Assembly (NCBI GenBank): GCA_038327655.1
Contig: JBBQLG010000007.1
Span: 1 to 64,000, forward strand
Length of the DNA: 64,000 bases
Direction of reading: 5' to 3'
DNA from: JBBQLG01 sp038327655
GTDB taxonomy: Bacteria > Bacteroidota > Bacteroidia > Cytophagales > Spirosomataceae
Shown here: piece by piece, positions 17,783-26,901 of the stretch
How positions within the stretch are numbered: position 1 is the first letter of the stretch
Layout of the letters: each line of letters opens with the position of its first letter
Program-made: the position numbers and the translations under genes
The notes under the pieces: generated by a model
Database searches by the model: none
What the model was told of the DNA's origin: nothing
Seen by the model: only the letters and a program-made list of their open reading frames with translations

Positions 17783-17860
17783 TTGAATTGTTGACTGATT
17801 GAATAAAGTAGTCACGCACCTATTCAATTAGTCAATCCCTCAACAATTCAATCAGTCAAC
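17774..17860. repeat. Long inverted repeat between pseI and flippase
   Basis: A perfect 21-bp outer stem (17774-17794 with 17840-17860) continues after an 8-base bulge into an 11-bp inner stem with one mismatch (17795-17805 with 17821-17831) and a 15-base loop. Each arm itself contains direct copies of a gactgattgaa-type unit. The left arm includes the pseI stop codon. It could limit read-through from the pse genes into the flippase/glycosyltransferase genes, or be a mobile palindrome. Confidence 0.75.
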
Positions 17861-17863
17861 CTA

Positions 17864-19360
17864 ATGGGCATCATTCAACGCCAAACCATTCAGAGTACCG
17901 TTTTCACCTATGCGGGCACCGTGCTGGGCTTCATCACCACAGGGTTGATGATGCCGCACGTGCTGGCTCCGGCGCAGTTGGGCCTGGTCGGGCTATTGCC
18001 ATCGCTGGCGGTGCTGATGGCGTATCTGGCGAACCTCGGCATCAACGGCGCGGCCAACCGGTATTTCACCTATTTCCGCGATTACGAGCGGCAGCATAAT
18101 GGGTTTCTACTGTTGAGCATCGGCGTGTCGCTGATTGGTTTTCTAATCGCAACGGGCGTGATTATCGTCTTTAAACCACTCATTCTGGAAACGGGCGAAG
18201 AACGGTCTGCCCTGTTCGCCGACAACTACTACCTGCTGATTCCGCTGACGTTTTCACTGCTGTTCTTCAACCTGTTCGATACCTACGCCAAACTGCTGTA
18301 CGACACGGTGACGGGTACCGTATTGCAGCAATTCGTGCAGCGGCTATTGATCCTCGTAACCGTCGGTGCGTATGGGTTGGGCTGGCTTTCGTTTTCCCTG
18401 TTTCTGGTGCTGTGGCTGCTGACGTGGTTAACCCCGGCGGTGTTGATGGCGGCTAAAATTTTCCGGGACCGGCAGTTTCACCTCAGCCCGCGTTTCGTGA
18501 GCGTCACACCGGTTATGCGTCGGCAGATGGCATCGTACTCGTCACTGACGCTGCTGACGGGCTTGTCGTCGCAGGTGATTGTACACATCGACAAAATTAT
18601 GGTGAACCAGTCGCTGGGGCTGGCGGCCGTAGGGATTTACTTTACCTGTTCCAATTTCGGAACCGTTATCGCGACCCCCGCGACTGCGCTTTATAAAGTG
18701 TCGGGCGTGATTATTGCCGATTCGTGGAAGAACAACGACCTGGCAAACATCAGCCTGATTTACCGAAAAAGCTGCCTGAATCAGTTGCTCATCGGTTGTT
18801 TGGTCTTCGTGGGCATTGCCGCTAACCTGCCGAGTCTGTTTCGGGTGCTGCCGCCGGAATACAACGCCGGTTATTACGTGATTCTGTGGCTCGGCGCGGG
18901 CAAACTCATCGACATGGCCACGGGCGTGAATGGTCTGATTCTCAGCACATCGCGCTACTATGCCTACGACACGCTATTTTTTGCCGTACTGGTTGTCAGC
19001 ACCATTGCCCTGACCTATTACGGCGTACAGTGGGGTGGTCTGAACGGTGCCGCCATTGCGGCTGCGCTGGCCACAGCGTTGTTTAATTTCGGGCGGACGT
19101 GGTTCGTATGGTATAAGTTCAAGCTGCAGCCCTTCGGCTGGCAAAACGCGGCCGTGCTGGTTGTAGCAGGTATAGTCTGGGCTGTAGCTGTATCAGTGCC
19201 GTATCTGACCGGTTCTGTATTCTGGCTCGCGGTAGATGTCGCGCTCCGGTCGGTCGGCATCACCGTGCTGTTCATCGGGCTGACTTACTTTATGCGGCTT
19301 TCACCGGATGCCAACCAACTGCTGCTGAGCCTGTCCCGCCGATTTATCCGTTTTTCCTGA
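17864..19360 (+). CDS. Wzx-type polysaccharide flippase (MATE/MVF superfamily)
   Basis: A 498-residue integral membrane protein with about 12-14 hydrophobic segments and a short amphipathic start (MGIIQRQTIQSTVFTYAGTV). This is the look of Wzx O-antigen/polysaccharide translocases that flip undecaprenyl-linked units. It has a charged loop around residues 190-215 and a further membrane bundle at the C-terminus. It follows the pse hairpin and precedes two glycosyltransferases (4 bases to the next). It is the likely exporter of the Pse-containing glycan; no Wzy polymerase was seen in the window. Confidence 0.85.
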   Translation: MGIIQRQTIQSTVFTYAGTVLGFITTGLMMPHVLAPAQLGLVGLLPSLAVLMAYLANLGINGAANRYFTYFRDYERQHNGFLLLSIGVSLIGFLIATGVIIVFKPLILETGEERSALFADNYYLLIPLTFSLLFFNLFDTYAKLLYDTVTGTVLQQFVQRLLILVTVGAYGLGWLSFSLFLVLWLLTWLTPAVLMAAKIFRDRQFHLSPRFVSVTPVMRRQMASYSSLTLLTGLSSQVIVHIDKIMVNQSLGLAAVGIYFTCSNFGTVIATPATALYKVSGVIIADSWKNNDLANISLIYRKSCLNQLLIGCLVFVGIAANLPSLFRVLPPEYNAGYYVILWLGAGKLIDMATGVNGLILSTSRYYAYDTLFFAVLVVSTIALTYYGVQWGGLNGAAIAAALATALFNFGRTWFVWYKFKLQPFGWQNAAVLVVAGIVWAVAVSVPYLTGSVFWLAVDVALRSVGITVLFIGLTYFMRLSPDANQLLLSLSRRFIRFS

Positions 19361-19364
19361 TCCC

Positions 19365-20642
19365 ATGCGCGTTGTTCACCTGAGTACGTATCACACCAAT
19401 GGCGGAGCTGCGGTAGCCGCCGTCCGGCTGCACCAGGCATTGGAACACCACCCCGACGTGGATAGTACGATGCTCATCGGCACGTCGGCCCGGATGGAAC
19501 CGCAGCGGCCCGAACCAAACGTACAGTTTCTGGCGAACAGCTTTCTGTCAGAACAGATGGCCTTCGGGCGGTTTCTGGCCGAGCGGCTGTACTTTTTACC
19601 GTTTGAAAAGGATAAGTCAGCCCGGTTCAAATTCTCGCCCGCGTGGACTGGTGCCGGGCTTAGTTTTCACCCGGTTATTCAGCAAGCCGACATAATTCAC
19701 CTGCACTGGATCAACTTTGGCTACCTGTCGCTTGAGGGATTGGACAGTCTGTTTACACTCGGCAAGCCCATCGTCTGGACCCTGCACGATACCTGGGCAT
19801 TTACCGGTGGCTGTCATTACCCGCGTGGCTGCGACCATTTTCTGACCCATTGCCGCCAATGCCCGTACCTGCGTCAGCCGGGAGAACACGACCTCTCCTA
19901 TCGTCTGTTTGAGCAGAAAAGGGCTATTTTTGCCGATGCCCCGATTCACATTACACCCCCGAGTCACTGGTTAGCCAACGAAGCCATTCGGGGGCCACTG
20001 CTCCGAAACAAGCCGGTTTCGGTGATTCCCTACGCCATCGACCAGACCGTTTTCCGGCCGCTCGGTGAGTCACTCCTGTTACCCGAAACGACGGCATCGC
20101 CCCGCCAGCCAACACTCCTTTTCGGCTCGGCAAACCTGATCGACCTACGCAAGGGGTTTCGCTACTTCGCGGAGGCTTTGACCTTGCTCAAAAAACGATT
20201 GCCGGACCACGTTCAGCCGGAAATTCTGGTATTTGGAAAAGGTACGATTTACCAACTCGGCGACTTGCCGTATCCGGTGCGGCATCTGGGTATTTTGAGC
20301 GATGAAGAAGACATAGTGGATGCCTACAACGAAGCGACAGCAATGGTGGTGCCCTCGCTGGAAGACAACCTGCCCAACACCGTGATCGAAGCGTTGGCCT
20401 GCGGTACGCCGGTGATTGGGTTTCGGACGGGCGGCATCCCCGAAATGATCGACCACGAGGACAATGGCTACCTCGCCGACGCGGGCTCTGCCGAACAACT
20501 TGCCGATGGGCTGTACTGGCTCCTGACCTATCCCGACCCGATGCGCCTTCGCCGAAACGCCCGCCAATCGGCCGAGGACCGGTTTTCGGAGCCGGTCGTG
20601 GCCGGGCAGTTCTACGATTTATACCGACGTTTACTGGCATGA
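19365..20642 (+). CDS. Family GT4 glycosyltransferase
   Basis: A 425-residue GT-B enzyme. The N-terminus MRVVHLSTYHTNGGAAVAA is a standard GT4 acceptor-domain start, and the donor half has VPSLEDNLPNTVIEALACG with the E-x7-E-like motif (near 325-345). HWINFGYLSLEGL and TLHDTWAFTGGCHYP in the first half are typical of a Bacteroidota glycosyltransferase subgroup. The donor sugar cannot be predicted. Overlaps the next gene by four bases. Confidence 0.85.
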   Translation: MRVVHLSTYHTNGGAAVAAVRLHQALEHHPDVDSTMLIGTSARMEPQRPEPNVQFLANSFLSEQMAFGRFLAERLYFLPFEKDKSARFKFSPAWTGAGLSFHPVIQQADIIHLHWINFGYLSLEGLDSLFTLGKPIVWTLHDTWAFTGGCHYPRGCDHFLTHCRQCPYLRQPGEHDLSYRLFEQKRAIFADAPIHITPPSHWLANEAIRGPLLRNKPVSVIPYAIDQTVFRPLGESLLLPETTASPRQPTLLFGSANLIDLRKGFRYFAEALTLLKKRLPDHVQPEILVFGKGTIYQLGDLPYPVRHLGILSDEEDIVDAYNEATAMVVPSLEDNLPNTVIEALACGTPVIGFRTGGIPEMIDHEDNGYLADAGSAEQLADGLYWLLTYPDPMRLRRNARQSAEDRFSEPVVAGQFYDLYRRLLA

Positions 20643-21802
20643 AATCCGACCAACCCGCCGTTACGCTTATCAACCGCCACTACCCGCCCAACCCCGGCAT
20701 CACCGGCGAGTCGGCGTGGGATTTGGCCAGGTACCTGATCGAACAACGCGGTATCCGGGTCATCGTTGTTCACATCGACCGGACGTACGATGGGGGGGGA
20801 AGCGTCCGGCAACCCGTTGGCGAAACGCACCCGGTACGGTCGCTGTACACGGGCAAAAACGGGTTACTCAAATTGGTTTCGGGCCTGCTGGATGGCTGGT
20901 TCCTGCTCCGAAAAGCCATCAGGGTGCATCAGGGCCCGGTTATCGTGATGACCAGTCCGCCGTTGCTCCCGTTTTGGGCGGCCCGGATGCTCACACCCCG
21001 GAGCGTTGGCTGGTGGCTATGGTCAATGGATTTGTTTCCCGAAGGCTTTGCTGCCGAGGGGAAAATCACCCCCACTAATCTGCTATACAAGTGGGTTATC
21101 CGGCAGACGTATCAACACCCGCCCCAACGCCTAATCGCGCTTGGCCCGCAGCAGGGCGAGTGCATCCGGCAAAAATACAACCAACCCGCCCTGCCCACGA
21201 CGTTACTACCCTGTGGCGTGTTGCTGCACCAGGAACGCGACCCAACTCGCCCCGCCTGGCGGCAGAACGATGGTAAAATATATCTGGGCTACGTCGGCAA
21301 CTTGGGTCAGCCACACTCCGCCGAATTTCTGCTCAGCGTGCTCCGTCACCTCAACCCCGACCGCTTTCACCTGATCCTGGTTCTGTACGGTCAGAACGCC
21401 GATACCGTGCTGACTGTGGCCCAAAATCAGCCGGGTATTACGATACTGCCCAACGTGCCCCGCAGTCAGTTACCGTATCTCGACGTACAGTTGGTGAGTC
21501 TACTGCCGTCCTGGACGCACATTGCGGTGCCCTCGAAGGCCATCAGTGCCATCTGCGCTGGTTCACCGATCCTGTTCTGCGGTAGCCGCGAGAGCGACAC
21601 CTACACTATGCTACAGACCGCCACGTTCCTGATCAAAGCCGACCAATCCATCGACGTGCAGGTGGCTCAGTTTCTGACCACGCTGACGCCGGAGCAGGTT
21701 CAGGCAAAAAAAGAAGCGGCTGTTTCGTTGGCCATTCAATTACAGCAAATGGTAGTCGACGCGTATAGCGAACTGGCCGAGTTGATTTTGGCGTACCCTT
21801 AA
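20639..21802 (+). CDS. Glycosyltransferase (GT-B, GT4-like)
   Basis: A 387-residue GT-B glycosyltransferase, last gene of the locus. Seen: an N-terminal strand-loop VTLINRHYPPNPGITGESAW, the WWLWSMDLFPEGFAAEG segment characteristic of WbuB-like enzymes, and a donor-domain GYVGNLGQPHSAEFLL with VPSKAISAICAGSPILF. It is a little shorter than usual at the C-terminus. An eight-G run (20792-20799) falls in codons for a GGGS stretch and is in frame. Donor unknown. Confidence 0.8.
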   Translation: MKSDQPAVTLINRHYPPNPGITGESAWDLARYLIEQRGIRVIVVHIDRTYDGGGSVRQPVGETHPVRSLYTGKNGLLKLVSGLLDGWFLLRKAIRVHQGPVIVMTSPPLLPFWAARMLTPRSVGWWLWSMDLFPEGFAAEGKITPTNLLYKWVIRQTYQHPPQRLIALGPQQGECIRQKYNQPALPTTLLPCGVLLHQERDPTRPAWRQNDGKIYLGYVGNLGQPHSAEFLLSVLRHLNPDRFHLILVLYGQNADTVLTVAQNQPGITILPNVPRSQLPYLDVQLVSLLPSWTHIAVPSKAISAICAGSPILFCGSRESDTYTMLQTATFLIKADQSIDVQVAQFLTTLTPEQVQAKKEAAVSLAIQLQQMVVDAYSELAELILAYP

Positions 21803-21852
21803 TTTCAACTTTTATTAAAAAAGGGTAGCGCAAATGAGATAATACCGGCGTA

Positions 21853-21885
21853 TTGGACTTTTATGGTAGAATGCCGGTAAATTTG
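21853..21885 (+). promoter_or_regulatory. pfkA promoter (-33 TTG, -7 TAAATTTG)
   Basis: TTG at 21853-21855 and an exact TAnnTTTG element at 21878-21885, 22 bases apart, about 63 bases before the pfkA start. A 7-bp inverted repeat (taccggc/gccggta, 21843-21849 and 21873-21879) brackets the promoter and might be an operator. Confidence 0.55.
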
Positions 21886-21948
21886 GCCGCTAATTCCTAC
21901 CAATCCTGACACTTTTTGTTATTTACTCTTAAAAAATTGACTTAACCC

Positions 21949-22923
21949 ATGAAACGAATCGCTGTATTTACCTCTGGTGGCGATGCGCCGGGTATGAATG
22001 CCTGCATCCGGGCGGTTGTTCGGGGGGCAGTGTACCACGGTATCGAAGTTTTTGGTATCCGCCGGGGGTATAATGGCATGATCAGTGGTGATATTTTTCA
22101 GATGACCTCCCACTCCGTCAGCAACATTGTGCAGCGGGGTGGTACGATTCTGAAATCAGCCCGCAGCAAAGAATTCATGACGCCCGAAGGCCGCCAAAAA
22201 GCCCACGAGCAGATTGTGAAATTTGGTATCGAAGGGTTGGTGGCCATCGGCGGGAACGGTACCTTCACCGGAGCGACGCTGTTTTTCGACGAGTTTGGCA
22301 TTCCCACCGTTGGTGCCCCGGGTACCATTGACAATGACCTCTACGGAACCGATTATACCATTGGCTTTGATACGGCCGTAAATACCGCCCTCGAAGCCAT
22401 CGACAAAATACGCGACACGGCCGATTCCCACGACCGCATTTTCCTGATCGAAGTGATGGGCCGCGATTCGGGCTACATCGCCATTCAGTCGGGCATTGCC
22501 GGTGGGGCCGAACTGGTGATGGTCCCCGAAGTGCTGACCCCCCTTTCGGAAGTGGTCGAAACGCTGCGGGCGGGCTGGAGCCGTCAGAAATCATCATCCA
22601 TTATTGTGGTGGCCGAGGGTGATGAAGAAGGCAAAGCGAAAGAAGTGGCCGAGAGGATGCGGCAGCAGTTAGACGCTAATATCGACATGCGCGTGACCAC
22701 ATTGGGGCACATTCAGCGGGGTGGTATTCCCACGGCTTACGACCGGATTCTGGCCAGCCGGTTGGGACTGGGGGCGTTGGAAGGGCTGATGGCCGGCGAA
22801 AAGAACGTAATGGCGGGTATCATCAACAACGAACTGGTTTACACCCCCTTCCGCGACACGATCCGGCTGCCTAAACCCATCAGCGAAGACCTGCTGCGCA
22901 TGGTGAAAATTCTATCGGTCTAA
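21949..22923 (+). CDS. pfkA: ATP-dependent 6-phosphofructokinase
   Basis: A 324-residue PfkA of bacterial size, which phosphorylates fructose 6-phosphate in glycolysis. ATP-binding GGDAPGMN is at 10-17, the catalytic segment is GTIDNDLYGTDYTIG (near 123-137), and substrate residues are seen in EVMGRDSGYIA and the later TLGHIQRGG. A glycine follows GG in GGDAPGMN and the aspartate is kept in TIDND, which fits ATP rather than pyrophosphate as donor. It has its own promoter and is not part of the glycan operon. Confidence 0.96.
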   Translation: MKRIAVFTSGGDAPGMNACIRAVVRGAVYHGIEVFGIRRGYNGMISGDIFQMTSHSVSNIVQRGGTILKSARSKEFMTPEGRQKAHEQIVKFGIEGLVAIGGNGTFTGATLFFDEFGIPTVGAPGTIDNDLYGTDYTIGFDTAVNTALEAIDKIRDTADSHDRIFLIEVMGRDSGYIAIQSGIAGGAELVMVPEVLTPLSEVVETLRAGWSRQKSSSIIVVAEGDEEGKAKEVAERMRQQLDANIDMRVTTLGHIQRGGIPTAYDRILASRLGLGALEGLMAGEKNVMAGIINNELVYTPFRDTIRLPKPISEDLLRMVKILSV

Positions 22924-23027
22924 CGCGAATCGACCACCCGTTTTCGTTATCGGGTAGCTACTCCGCTATATAACCGGCAAACCCCGTGACGTTGCCGGAA
23001 CGGACGATTACTGAATCCACTCGTTCT

Positions 23028-24515
23028 ATGAGAAAACTTAATTGTACCCTGTTTCTTTGTGTCGGTCTAACCGCGAATCTGCTGGCACAAACACCCGCTA
23101 AACCCGCGCCCCCGGCTGACAATTTCCGCATCGAAGGCCAGATAAAAGGCGTTAAAGACACCACCTGCATCCTGGCGCACTACTTCGGGTCGGGGCAGTA
23201 TTATGCCGATGATACGGCCCGCGTCGATGGGCAGGGCCGGATGGTGTTCGAAGGGAATAAAAAGTTACCCGGCGGCCTGTACTTAGTGGTCATGCCGAGT
23301 AAAAAGTACATCGAACTGGTGCTGGGTGACCCACATTTTTCGTTCGTGACCGATACCGCCGACGTTATCATCAACATGAGGGTGACCGGCTCGCCCGAAA
23401 ATGAAGCCTTCTACGCCTATCAGCAGGAACTACGCCGGTTGGGTGACGAAGCACAGGTGATTAACGCACGGAAGAAACTGCGGCAGGATGCCACCGCTAC
23501 AGCCTTAGCCAATAAGCAGATGGCCGACCTCAGCAAGAAAGCAAGAGACTACCGCACGGCGTTTCTGGCCCAGCACACGAACACCTTTACGGCCAATCTG
23601 CTGCAAGCCTCCGACGAGCCGGAAATTCCCGAACCACCAAAATTGGCCAACGGTAAGACTGACTCGACATTTGCCTACCGCTACTACAAAGCCCACTTCT
23701 GGGATGGATTCGACTTCTCGGACGACCGGCTGGTGCGAACGCCGATTTTGCAGCGCAAACTGGACCGTTACCTGAAAGAACTGACAATTCAGACCACCGA
23801 TTCACTCAATAAGGAAGCTGACTTTGTGGTTGGCAAGGCCAAGGCAAACAAGGAAGTCCTGTCGTACACGATCTGGTACATCACCAGTCAGTACGAACTG
23901 CCAAAAGTGATGGGTACCGACGGCGTGTTCGTTCACATGGCCGAAAAATACTACCTCACCGGTGTGATGCCCGTTTCGGATTCGTCCACGATCACCAACA
24001 TCCGTCAGAAAGTAAAAGTCCTGAAGCCGCTGCTGGTGGGTAAAACCTTTCCGGCCATTTCCGTCAGCGATACCTTGCAGCGACCGATCAACCTATCGGC
24101 GATGAAGGGCGATTATACGGTCATGTTCTTCTACGACCCGGAGTGTGGACACTGCCGCGAAGCCGCGCCTAAATTCAAAACCTTCGCCGATGCCAACAAG
24201 GGCAAAGGCATCAATTTCGTAGCGGTCGCCGTGGCAAAAAGCCCGGTCGAGTGGAAGAAGTTCATCCGGGAGTTCAAGACCTATAACTGGATCAACGGCT
24301 ACGATTTCACCTCCCGCATTAACTACCGCGATCAGTTCGACGTATCGACCACGCCCACGGTTTACGTACTCGATAAGGACAAAAAGATTATTGCCCGCCG
24401 GTTGCCCTCGGAGCAGGTCGAAGACTTCATTCAGTTTCACAAACGGCAAAACGCGACTGTCGCCAAAAAGCCCGAATCCGCTAAAGACGCCAAGGCGAGC
24501 GTGAAGGGAAAGTAA
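23028..24515 (+). CDS. TlpA-like thioredoxin-fold protein with DUF4369/DUF5106-type N-terminus
   Basis: A 495-residue exported protein. The signal peptide (MRKLNCTLFLCVGLTANLLAQ) fixes the start at 23028; a GTG-initiated extension from 22986 would bury it. Residues about 35-130 look like a DUF4369 beta domain, a central helical region follows, and the C-terminal third is a TlpA/AhpC-like thioredoxin fold with the redox motif ECGHC (cysteines near 373 and 376). Such proteins are common in Bacteroidota and are thought to handle disulfides in the periplasm. Lysine/alanine-rich tail. No cytochrome-assembly genes nearby. Confidence 0.85.
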   Translation: MRKLNCTLFLCVGLTANLLAQTPAKPAPPADNFRIEGQIKGVKDTTCILAHYFGSGQYYADDTARVDGQGRMVFEGNKKLPGGLYLVVMPSKKYIELVLGDPHFSFVTDTADVIINMRVTGSPENEAFYAYQQELRRLGDEAQVINARKKLRQDATATALANKQMADLSKKARDYRTAFLAQHTNTFTANLLQASDEPEIPEPPKLANGKTDSTFAYRYYKAHFWDGFDFSDDRLVRTPILQRKLDRYLKELTIQTTDSLNKEADFVVGKAKANKEVLSYTIWYITSQYELPKVMGTDGVFVHMAEKYYLTGVMPVSDSSTITNIRQKVKVLKPLLVGKTFPAISVSDTLQRPINLSAMKGDYTVMFFYDPECGHCREAAPKFKTFADANKGKGINFVAVAVAKSPVEWKKFIREFKTYNWINGYDFTSRINYRDQFDVSTTPTVYVLDKDKKIIARRLPSEQVEDFIQFHKRQNATVAKKPESAKDAKASVKGK

Positions 24516-24548
24516 ACCGGGAAAAGGGCCATTATTGCGGAGCGACCG

Positions 24549-24722
24549 TCAACCGAAAATCCGGGCCAGAAAACTTCGGAAAATCTTTCCGTCGTCAACC
24601 CGTTCAGTACCGGTGTATTCTGTCTTGTTCATGGTGCGGAATTGCGAATACGTTCCTATGCCAAACAGAATAAAAAGCCCGACGATAACTACGGTGTAAA
24701 TACCTAAATCTGTATTTTCCAT
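24549..24722 (-). CDS. Small single-span membrane protein (57 aa)
   Basis: A 57-residue frame below usual size limits. One hydrophobic segment (IYTVVIVGLFILFGIGTY, residues 8-25) is followed by a charged tail (KTEYTGTERVDDGKIFRS). Its ATG begins one base after the stop of the upstream small gene (TAGTATG), the sort of spacing that indicates translational coupling. It matches no family that I recognise. Coding character is supported by membrane topology and coupling only. Confidence 0.55.
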   Translation of the reverse strand: MENTDLGIYTVVIVGLFILFGIGTYSQFRTMNKTEYTGTERVDDGKIFRSFLARIFG

Positions 24723-24723
24723 A

Positions 24724-24903
24724 CTATCGTTTGAATTTCAGGTTGAAATAGACCAGTACCAACAAAATAGTTGGTGGCCACAACCCAATAAAAATGGCCC
24801 GCATTGGATTCTTCAGCACAACATAATAGTATTCCGAAATAAATATCAGGACGATGGCGGATACAAATATGGCCAATTCAACAAATTTTAGTCTGTTTCC
24901 CAT
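24724..24903 (-). CDS. Small two-span membrane protein (59 aa)
   Basis: A 59-residue protein starting at ATG 24903 (MGNRLKFVELAIF), with two hydrophobic segments (about 9-24 and 38-53) and a basic C-terminus (LKFKR). An in-frame ATG five codons upstream (24918) is possible. The next small membrane gene starts one base after its stop. Not recognised. It may be a subunit or partner of a larger membrane protein encoded elsewhere. Confidence 0.5.
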   Translation of the reverse strand: MGNRLKFVELAIFVSAIVLIFISEYYYVVLKNPMRAIFIGLWPPTILLVLVYFNLKFKR

Positions 24904-25057
24904 GTAAGTGATAAGCATTCCCGAATTTGAGTGAGGAGCGAATGCACTTGGTAAGTGATTGTTAACGGATAAGGTTCTTTACCAAACGCGGAATCTGCCC
25001 CGGCCAGGGCTGGTGTGAAGGAAAAATAAGATTCAGCGGCAAAGACAGAGAAAAAAG

Positions 25058-25996
25058 CTATTTCATCTTACCCCGCTTCACCAAATACGCGGCTAAAATC
25101 TGATCAAAGCCCTGGGCAATGTCCGCTTCGATGAAGTCAATTTTGTATTGACCGCAGCGCATCTTCAACTCCGTGAAATATCCCTTCACCGCCTGCTGGT
25201 AATTGCCCCGTACCTGATTGGGTTGCAGCTTTACTTTCTCTCCCGTTTCGAGGTCGATGAACTCGTAGGGCCGCTCGTCAAAATCGAAGTTCTCCTCGGT
25301 TTTCTTATCCGTCACGTGGAAAATAAGCACCTCGTGCAGATTATGCCGCAGGTGTTGCAGGGCCGTAAAAAGGGCGTCGGCATTCTCGACGTTCTCGAAC
25401 ATGTCGCTGAAGACCACGACCAATGACCGTTTATTGATCTTCTCGGCAATCTGATGAATTACCTCCGCCACCGCCGATTTACGCATCGCCCGGCCACTCA
25501 CCGACGCAGTATCGGGTTTAGGCTGTTGCAGTAGTTCGTTTAACTGCGTAAACAGCTTATGAACGTGTGAAGGCGTCGATTTCATGGGCGACTGCACCCC
25601 AACAGCCTCCGCAAACGTGGTGAGACTCACGGCGTCTTTCTGCCGCTGAAGTAGGTAGGCCAATCCCGCAGCGGCCATCACACTGAACGTAACTTTACCG
25701 TAGCCCGGCTCCGGGTAGTACATGGACGACGACGTGTCGATGAGCAGATGGCACCGGAGGTTGGTTTCCTCCTCGTACCGCTTTACGAATAATTTTTCCG
25801 ATTTGCCGTACACCTTCCAGTCGATATGCCGGGTACTTTCGCCGGTATTGTAGAGCCGGTGTTCGGCAAACTCGACCGAGAAGCCGTGAAAAGGCGATTT
25901 ATGCAAACCCGTGATAAAGCCTTCAACTAACTGACGGGCCAGAAACTCGACGTTACCAAATTCCCGCACCTGCGCCAGACTGACCTGATTTTTCAT
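25058..25996 (-). CDS. DUF58 domain protein (VWA-like)
   Basis: A 312-residue cytoplasmic protein. The DUF58 core GESTRHIDWKVYGKSEKLFVK lies at about 52-72 (central residues HIDWKVYG). It is followed by a von Willebrand A-like domain with an intact MIDAS start, LIDTSSSMYY (near 86-95), and VVFSDMF in the middle. DUF58 proteins usually work with a MoxR AAA ATPase and BatA/BatB-type proteins in Bacteroidota; none is in the flanks here, so this copy is separated from such partners, or they lie elsewhere. Confidence 0.9.
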   Translation of the reverse strand: MKNQVSLAQVREFGNVEFLARQLVEGFITGLHKSPFHGFSVEFAEHRLYNTGESTRHIDWKVYGKSEKLFVKRYEEETNLRCHLLIDTSSSMYYPEPGYGKVTFSVMAAAGLAYLLQRQKDAVSLTTFAEAVGVQSPMKSTPSHVHKLFTQLNELLQQPKPDTASVSGRAMRKSAVAEVIHQIAEKINKRSLVVVFSDMFENVENADALFTALQHLRHNLHEVLIFHVTDKKTEENFDFDERPYEFIDLETGEKVKLQPNQVRGNYQQAVKGYFTELKMRCGQYKIDFIEADIAQGFDQILAAYLVKRGKMK

Positions 25997-26200
25997 GTTC
26001 GATTACGTTGGCGAATAAATAACTGCCAGCAGGATAACCGGCTACGGCAATATACCCTTTTGTGTAACGCCCAATGGCCCGCAATCAGCGTTCAGGGCAT
26101 AAAAAAACCTGAACGACGGCCAGCCCTGCGCCGGGAAGTACGCAATCAGGGCATCCGGCAATCGATCAGAAAAGACCGTAACTATCAGAATATCGGATAA

Positions 26201-26632
26201 TTAGTCCACGTCAGGCAGCAGCGGAACAACGTCGGTCCTGACGGGTGGGGCTGGTACGGCCGCTAACTGCCGGTTGACCCCAACAACACGGAGCGAAACG
26301 GTAGCGACTCCGGCGCTGATCATACCAATGGCTTTGGCAGCCGCGTGGGTAATGTCGATAATGCGGCCTTTGGCATACGGTCCCCGGTCGTTGATTCGTA
26401 CAATTACCGAGCGGTGGTTGCGGAGATTCGTTACTTCAACGAGGGTGTTTAGCGGCAGGGAACGGTGTGCCCCCGTTAGTGCTTCGGCCGAAACCCGTTC
26501 CCCATAGGTGGTCCGGCGGCCGGTAAATTTTTGGGCGTAATAAGAAGCTTTACCCTCCTGTACGAAACCCTTGGGGGCTTCCGTCGATGTAACACCGCCA
26601 ATCAGCAGCATCAGGGACATTACTATGCTCAT
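26201..26632 (-). CDS. RlpA-like septal/peptidoglycan protein
   Basis: A 143-residue exported protein with an N-terminal hydrophobic leader (MSIVMSLMLLIGGV) and one double-psi beta-barrel RlpA domain. Seen: the KASYYAQKFTGRRTTYGE start, the conserved ALTGAHRSLPL, and the catalytic-type VRINDRGPYAKGRIIDIT. RlpA enzymes cleave naked glycan strands at septa. The SPOR domain present in many RlpA proteins is absent. The tail after the domain is short and proline/valine rich. Confidence 0.9.
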   Translation of the reverse strand: MSIVMSLMLLIGGVTSTEAPKGFVQEGKASYYAQKFTGRRTTYGERVSAEALTGAHRSLPLNTLVEVTNLRNHRSVIVRINDRGPYAKGRIIDITHAAAKAIGMISAGVATVSLRVVGVNRQLAAVPAPPVRTDVVPLLPDVD

Positions 26633-26901
26633 ACAGTGTATGGGTTAAGTGAAACAAAAAAACGGGGGATGTCCGATGACATTTTTCACAGCCCGCTCCC
26701 TTAATAATACAATTCCCGTATGGCAAATATACACGAACCGGCTTGTAAAGCAATCCCAACTGAGGAGTAACCGCCACAACATGAGCCTGTGGCTGTAGAA
26801 AATACACCACAAACTACCTAAACTTTTTACCTGATTAGTTGGCCAGCTAATAAGAATGCACGTATTTTAGCGGTTGCGTAACCACTTAAACCTGATACCT
26901 T

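Noticed and set aside
20792..20799. Eight-G run in the last glycosyltransferase as a switch
   Set aside because: In frame with a GGG stretch and in an intact gene; too short to call without strain data.
26089..26115. Hairpin cgttcagg/cctgaacg near rlpA as a terminator
   Set aside because: The A/T run is inside the loop and it is 86 bases past the stop; support is too weak.
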